In this document: positions 15,265 through 18,550 of the stretch, one piece after another
How positions within the stretch are numbered: position 1 is the first letter of the stretch
Layout: every line of letters starts with the position of its first letter
Assembly: GCA_035574455.1 (NCBI GenBank)
Contig: DATLYT010000114.1
Span: forward strand, 1 to 18,550
From: DATLYT01 sp035574455
GTDB lineage: Bacteria; Bacteroidota; Ignavibacteria; UBA10030
DNA: 18,550 nt
Direction of reading: 5' to 3'
Notes under the pieces: generated by a model
The model's input: the letters and a program-made list of their open reading frames with translations, nothing else
Databases searched by the model: none
What the model was told of the DNA's origin: nothing
Translations under genes and position numbers: made by a program

Positions 15265-16475
15265 TACGTTAAGCGGAGTGAGGCCAGGCGCGCAAGTTCC
15301 GCCAATACCGCTGCTCCGACAAAAATACTCTCCTCGGCAGCATAGAAATACGGTGAGTGCGATGGAACGTGCTTCCCTCCCTCTTCGCACGCCCCAACCC
15401 GAAGGAAACAGCCCGGAATCTTTTCCATGTAGTACGCGAAATCCTCTCCTGCCATATTCAACGTCTCCATACGAACAATGGCTTCATTGCCCAAGAGAGA
15501 AGTAATAGCTTCGCGTGCCCATTGAACAGGTTCGGGTGGATTGACGATAGGAGGCGTGCCATGGTCCAACGAGACCTCTGCCTTGACGCGATGTGCCCTA
15601 GCAACGGATTCCGCAACAGTGCGTAGTTCATCCTGGAGTAGCTGGCGAGTCTCCGCATCAACGGCGCGGAGAGTACCCATGAGCTTTGCGCGCTCGGGGA
15701 TAACGTTGGGCGCGCTTCCCGCATGAATGGCGCCGACCGTGAGCACGCCCGCTCGAGCAGGATTCAGTCGTCGTGAGACGATCGTTTGAAGCGCGGTGAT
15801 AATCGCCGCTGAGGCAACAATCGGGTCGGCGGCTTCTTGCGGGCGAGCGCCGTGCGCACCACGGCCAACAACCTCGATTTCAAACGTGTCCGTCGATGCG
15901 GCGAGGGGACCCTCTTGAGCTACGATTTTTCCTACAGGAAACTTCCTATCAACATGGGCACCGAATATTGCTGCAACACCGTTCAATACACCTGACTCCA
16001 GAATCGCTAACGCGCCCTTCCCGACCTCCTCTGCTGGCTGGAAAACAACGAGGACATCGCCTTCTGCAGGTTGCGCAGCAATCAATGCAGCCGCACCAAC
16101 GCCCCATGCAGCATGGACGTCATGCCCACACGCATGCATCACACCGGCGTTGACGGATGCAAACTCAAAACCGGTCGCTTCCTGAATCGGCAATGCGTCG
16201 ATGTCCGCACGAATGGCAACGGGCGGTGCTTTGGGATTTTTGCCGGAGAACCTTGCAACGATACCCGTCTTAGCAACGCGGTCGAGCTTCGCTGGGTGAA
16301 GCGATGCTAATTCATCGTACAGTCGGGAGGCCGTTCGTTCTTCTTGGAATGACAGCTCTGGATAGCGATGGAGATCCCGGCGGAGCATGACGAGCCGGCG
16401 TTGAAGCTCATCGGAAAACAGTAACCGAAGCGGATCCGGAAGACGAAGATTGAGGTCGCGATTCATCATCTGCAT
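15264..16475 (-). CDS. M20 family metallo-amidohydrolase (N-acyl/N-succinyl-L-amino acid hydrolase)
   Basis: The product of about 403 residues is full length for the M20D amidohydrolase group (aminoacylase, hippurate and IAA-amino-acid hydrolases). Metal ligands, numbered from the ATG, are visible: Cys116 and His118 in HACGHDVH, the Glu pair 149-150 in FQPAEEVGKGA, His174 in GAHVD and His373 in PSHSPYF. It should remove an acyl group from an acylated L-amino acid. Next to a racemase of N-succinyl amino acids and an acyltransferase, N-succinyl-L-amino acid desuccinylation is the best reading. The upstream stop and this start overlap in GTGATG: translation may begin at GTG (16478) or the ATG used here. 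With no clear ribosome site, translational coupling is likely. A general N-acetyl amino acid deacylase is the alternative. Confidence 0.93.
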   Translation of the reverse strand: MQMMNRDLNLRLPDPLRLLFSDELQRRLVMLRRDLHRYPELSFQEERTASRLYDELASLHPAKLDRVAKTGIVARFSGKNPKAPPVAIRADIDALPIQEATGFEFASVNAGVMHACGHDVHAAWGVGAAALIAAQPAEGDVLVVFQPAEEVGKGALAILESGVLNGVAAIFGAHVDRKFPVGKIVAQEGPLAASTDTFEIEVVGRGAHGARPQEAADPIVASAAIITALQTIVSRRLNPARAGVLTVGAIHAGSAPNVIPERAKLMGTLRAVDAETRQLLQDELRTVAESVARAHRVKAEVSLDHGTPPIVNPPEPVQWAREAITSLLGNEAIVRMETLNMAGEDFAYYMEKIPGCFLRVGACEEGGKHVPSHSPYFYAAEESIFVGAAVLAELARLASLRLT

Positions 16476-17617
16476 CACTTTGCGTGGAGAGTTTCTGAGC
16501 GTACGGTAAGGTTGTCCACCCGATCCAGATCGACTTCGACTCCCATCCCGACCCTATTGTGTGGGACGGCAATCATCCCGTTTGCATCCATCGTCCATTC
16601 GGGCTTCACGATATCGCGTTCCCAATAACGGGAGCTTGGTGAAAGATCGCCCGGCAACACGAAGTTGGGTAACGACGCAAGAGCGATATTATGCGCTCTC
16701 CCGATACCGCTCTCCAACATCCCGCCACACCAGACCGGAATGCCGTGGTCTGCACAAAGATTGTGAATCGAAATCGACGACAGAAACCCTCCGACTCTCC
16801 CCGGCTTGATGTTGATGATCTTCCCGCTCCCTAACGCGATCATATCTTCAGCCTTGTCTACTCCGGTAACGGATTCATCAAGACAGATTGGCGTCCGGAG
16901 CATCCTCTGGAGGTTGGCATGGCGGACAAGGTCATCCCACGCTAACGGTTGTTCAATCATCATGAGGTTAAAATCGTCGAGCTGTTGCAAGCGGTCGGCA
17001 TCCCTCAGCGAGTAAGCGTTATTCGCATCGACCATTAAGGGTACCTCCATCCCCACCGCCTCGCGAACCGTTCGAACGTACTCCACATCCTTTCCCGGTT
17101 TGATTTTCACCTTGATCTTCCGATACCCTTCCTGTAAGCTGCGCCGGACTTTTTCGACCAGCGCCTGTGGACTCGGTTCAATTCCGAGAGAAATCCCGAC
17201 CTCAACCTTTTCACGCACTCCACCGAGCACCGTTGCGAGCGAAATCCCTTTGATCCTCGCCGTCAGCTCCCAAGCGCCCATCTCAATGGCAGCTTTAGCC
17301 ATATTGTGGCCCCGGATATCCGCATTGAGCAGATCGTACAACTCTTGCGGCCCATCGAACGCTTTCCCGAGTACCCGCGGCGCGATCCACTCACGAATGG
17401 CATGCCACGCCGTGTCGATGGTCTCGGGATGGTAGTTCGGGAATTCGCCGGCAACACACTCACTCCAGCCAACGACGCCCTCCACGCTGCGCAGTTCCAC
17501 GATGCAAATGCGGCGATCCTTCACGGTGCCGGACGAAATCCGGAATGGCTCTTTGAGAGGCAGTCGGATTTCTCGAAGGATGATTTGTTGGAGATGGAGT
17601 TTCAATGGGATGCTCAC
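16475..17617 (-). CDS. N-succinylamino-acid racemase / o-succinylbenzoate synthase (enolase superfamily)
   Basis: This 380-residue protein belongs to the muconate-lactonising subgroup of the enolase superfamily. The catalytic set is complete: Lys169 and Lys171 in RKIKVKIKPG, metal ligands Asp197 (MVDANNAY), Glu222 (MIEQPL) and Asp247 (CLDES), and Lys271 (INIKPGRVGG). The spacings 26, 25, 25 and 24 equal those remembered for the Amycolatopsis racemase (K163, D189, E214, D239, K263). WSECVAGEFPNYHPETI near the N-terminus and CGGMLESGIGRAHNIALA later mark the NSAR/OSBS family rather than dipeptide epimerases. The start is a GTG at 17617 overlapping the upstream TGA (GTGA); a longer in-frame ATG start at 17734 would run 121 bases into the acyltransferase gene and lengthen the protein beyond the family norm. 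Neighbours favour the racemase role; a menaquinone (MenC) role is the alternative, and both activities may coexist. Confidence 0.94.
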   Translation of the reverse strand: MSIPLKLHLQQIILREIRLPLKEPFRISSGTVKDRRICIVELRSVEGVVGWSECVAGEFPNYHPETIDTAWHAIREWIAPRVLGKAFDGPQELYDLLNADIRGHNMAKAAIEMGAWELTARIKGISLATVLGGVREKVEVGISLGIEPSPQALVEKVRRSLQEGYRKIKVKIKPGKDVEYVRTVREAVGMEVPLMVDANNAYSLRDADRLQQLDDFNLMMIEQPLAWDDLVRHANLQRMLRTPICLDESVTGVDKAEDMIALGSGKIINIKPGRVGGFLSSISIHNLCADHGIPVWCGGMLESGIGRAHNIALASLPNFVLPGDLSPSSRYWERDIVKPEWTMDANGMIAVPHNRVGMGVEVDLDRVDNLTVRSETLHAK

Positions 17618-18420
17618 CGTTGGCGAGTAAGGCAATAGTAGCAACGCCTTGTTTGAGGGTCTGTAACGAAGCCCTCGATCGTATAACCCCGTTCTTGATA
17701 CCAGAGAAAGGCGCGGCGTGTGTTCAACCGCCATTCGTTGGCTCGTGCCATTGATGCGTTCTTGATCGCCTCGATATCGTTGGGAATTTCGATGCGAAGG
17801 CGTTCATGCTCCATCAACTCCTGGTCGGCTGGAAGAACCAATGTGCCTTCAACCTTCGTGTTGACAATCGGCGTCTGACTGTAACGATTCGAATCAAAGA
17901 CCGCTTTGTGGGCAAGGGCATTCATCACCCGATTGCTTTCGAGGTGCCAGGCAACGATGAATCGATCCATGCTCATGCCGCGATGGAGAACACTGCTCGA
18001 CTCCATATACATATCTTTGACGTATGCGCTTACAACAGCACCTAAGGCGTTAAGATTGAGATTCGCGTTTCGGGCGACGAGCGGGTCGTACGTCCAATAC
18101 GCCACCTTGATGCCGCGCGCGAGCAATAGTTCGCGCTGATACAGCTTCAACTGTTTACCCAAGCCAAGTCCGCGAGCTTCGTTACGCACTGCGAGCATAT
18201 GGGACCAATGTACCGGAGCGCCATCTTTGTAACCCGTTAAGCCGTACACAAACCCTACCATTCGCCCCGATGCATCGTAAGCGCCAACAACAATTCCACC
18301 AATTTTCTGGCTGACTTTGAGAATCGAGGTGGGCACCCATTCCTCAAATTCATCTCCCCATGTCTCTCGCTGAATCTGGACGCATTCCTGGTATTCCTCA
18401 AAGGTCGTTAGCTCCTTCAT
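17614..18420 (-). CDS. GNAT-family acyltransferase, likely amino-acid N-succinyltransferase
   Basis: With the ATG at 18420 the product is 268 residues. The GNAT fold fills the N-terminal half: ELTTFEEYQECVQIQRETWG opens it, VGFVYGLTGYKDG is the central strand region, and RNEARGLGLGKQL (residues 79-91) is the acyl-CoA pyrophosphate loop. WTYDPLVARNANLNLNALGA and a less familiar C-terminal extension of about 100 residues resemble the predicted acetyltransferases of COG3375. In Geobacillus a GNAT protein beside the racemase succinylates D-amino acids, so succinyl-CoA is the likely donor here, as inference. An in-frame ATG at 18474 lies almost at the predicted transcription start and would be leaderless. 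The domain begins directly after the 18420 ATG, so that start was preferred, though neither start has a ribosome site. The stop overlaps the racemase GTG. Confidence 0.9.
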   Translation of the reverse strand: MKELTTFEEYQECVQIQRETWGDEFEEWVPTSILKVSQKIGGIVVGAYDASGRMVGFVYGLTGYKDGAPVHWSHMLAVRNEARGLGLGKQLKLYQRELLLARGIKVAYWTYDPLVARNANLNLNALGAVVSAYVKDMYMESSSVLHRGMSMDRFIVAWHLESNRVMNALAHKAVFDSNRYSQTPIVNTKVEGTLVLPADQELMEHERLRIEIPNDIEAIKNASMARANEWRLNTRRAFLWYQERGYTIEGFVTDPQTRRCYYCLTRQR

Positions 18421-18482
18421 CGTGACGGAATTCTGAGGGACAGAACGCGAAGGGTGTGGAAGTTCATGTGCCATGGCGCAGC

Positions 18483-18511
18483 AAAGTAACCGATTTTTGC
18501 CGGACAGTCAA
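18483..18511 (-). promoter_or_regulatory. Sigma-70-like promoter of the GNAT-racemase-M20 operon
   Basis: TTGACT (18506-18511) and TACTTT (18483-18488) are 17 bases apart on the minus strand, the same arrangement as before the caspase gene. Transcription should start near 18476, giving a leader of about 55 bases for the start at 18420. The flanking bases 18475-18550 contain no gene. Confidence 0.55.
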
Positions 18512-18550
18512 CGTCGAAACCAATGAAAGGTTAATCGTTGCGGAACGGTT

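Noticed and set aside
16475..17617. L-Ala-D/L-Glu dipeptide epimerase
   Set aside because: The GGMLESGIGRAHN segment after the second catalytic Lys is the NSAR/OSBS signature, and the DxD motif of dipeptide epimerases is not seen there.
16478..17734. Longer N-terminus for the racemase (ATG at 17734)
   Set aside because: It would overlap the acyltransferase gene by 121 bases and add 39 residues that do not resemble the family; the GTG at 17617 gives the expected length.

Overview
The window is a bacterial chromosome segment with every supportable gene on the minus strand and moderately high GC by eye. The best lineage clue is the C-terminal domain of the 1417-residue protein. It carries the NYPNPFNPST type motif and an end of the KxMLFVR kind, a type IX secretion (T9SS) sorting domain common in Ignavibacteria, Kapabacteria, Kryptonia and Calditrichota and related to those of Bacteroidota. 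With a PorT-like outer-membrane barrel and CHASE3/PAS hybrid kinases, this suggests a free-living Gram-negative member of the FCB group. The exact phylum is inference.

Layout in transcription order (right to left): (1) 18420-15264, a three-gene operon of a GNAT acyltransferase, an N-succinylamino-acid racemase/o-succinylbenzoate synthase and an M20 amidohydrolase. Both junctions use a GTGA stop/start overlap. A TTGACT-N17-TACTTT promoter precedes it. The gene set matches the known succinylation-racemisation-desuccinylation route that converts D- to L-amino acids irreversibly. (2) 15122-13155, an exported caspase-family (C14) protein with an EF-hand-like loop, PEGA-type domains and a C-terminal membrane anchor. 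It has its own promoter, and its leader holds a GAAC-N4-GTTC palindrome. (3) 13045-8792, a giant T9SS-exported protein with two seven-bladed Ycf48/BNR-like propellers, a pre-peptidase C-terminal domain, a fibronectin-like region and an ASH-like domain, followed by a strong hairpin terminator. (4) 8709-5531, a tight cluster of guanine deaminase, class-III aminotransferase, outer-membrane beta-barrel and a four-helix membrane protein with HEGGH, closed by an intrinsic terminator at 5359-5389. (5) 5324 to the left edge, a sensory pair: a CHASE3-PAS-PAS hybrid histidine kinase with two receivers and an HPt domain, then a soluble multi-PAS protein cut by the window edge.

The best candidates for something little described are the caspase-PEGA protein beside the T9SS double-propeller protein, and the HEGGH membrane protein co-encoded with an outer-membrane barrel. 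The succinyl-amino-acid operon fits a published pathway, so its interest lies in the assignment. No tRNA, rRNA, CRISPR array, insertion sequence or phage gene was seen. No gene-free stretch exceeds 300 bases; the longest are about 140 bases (5390-5530 and 15123-15263).
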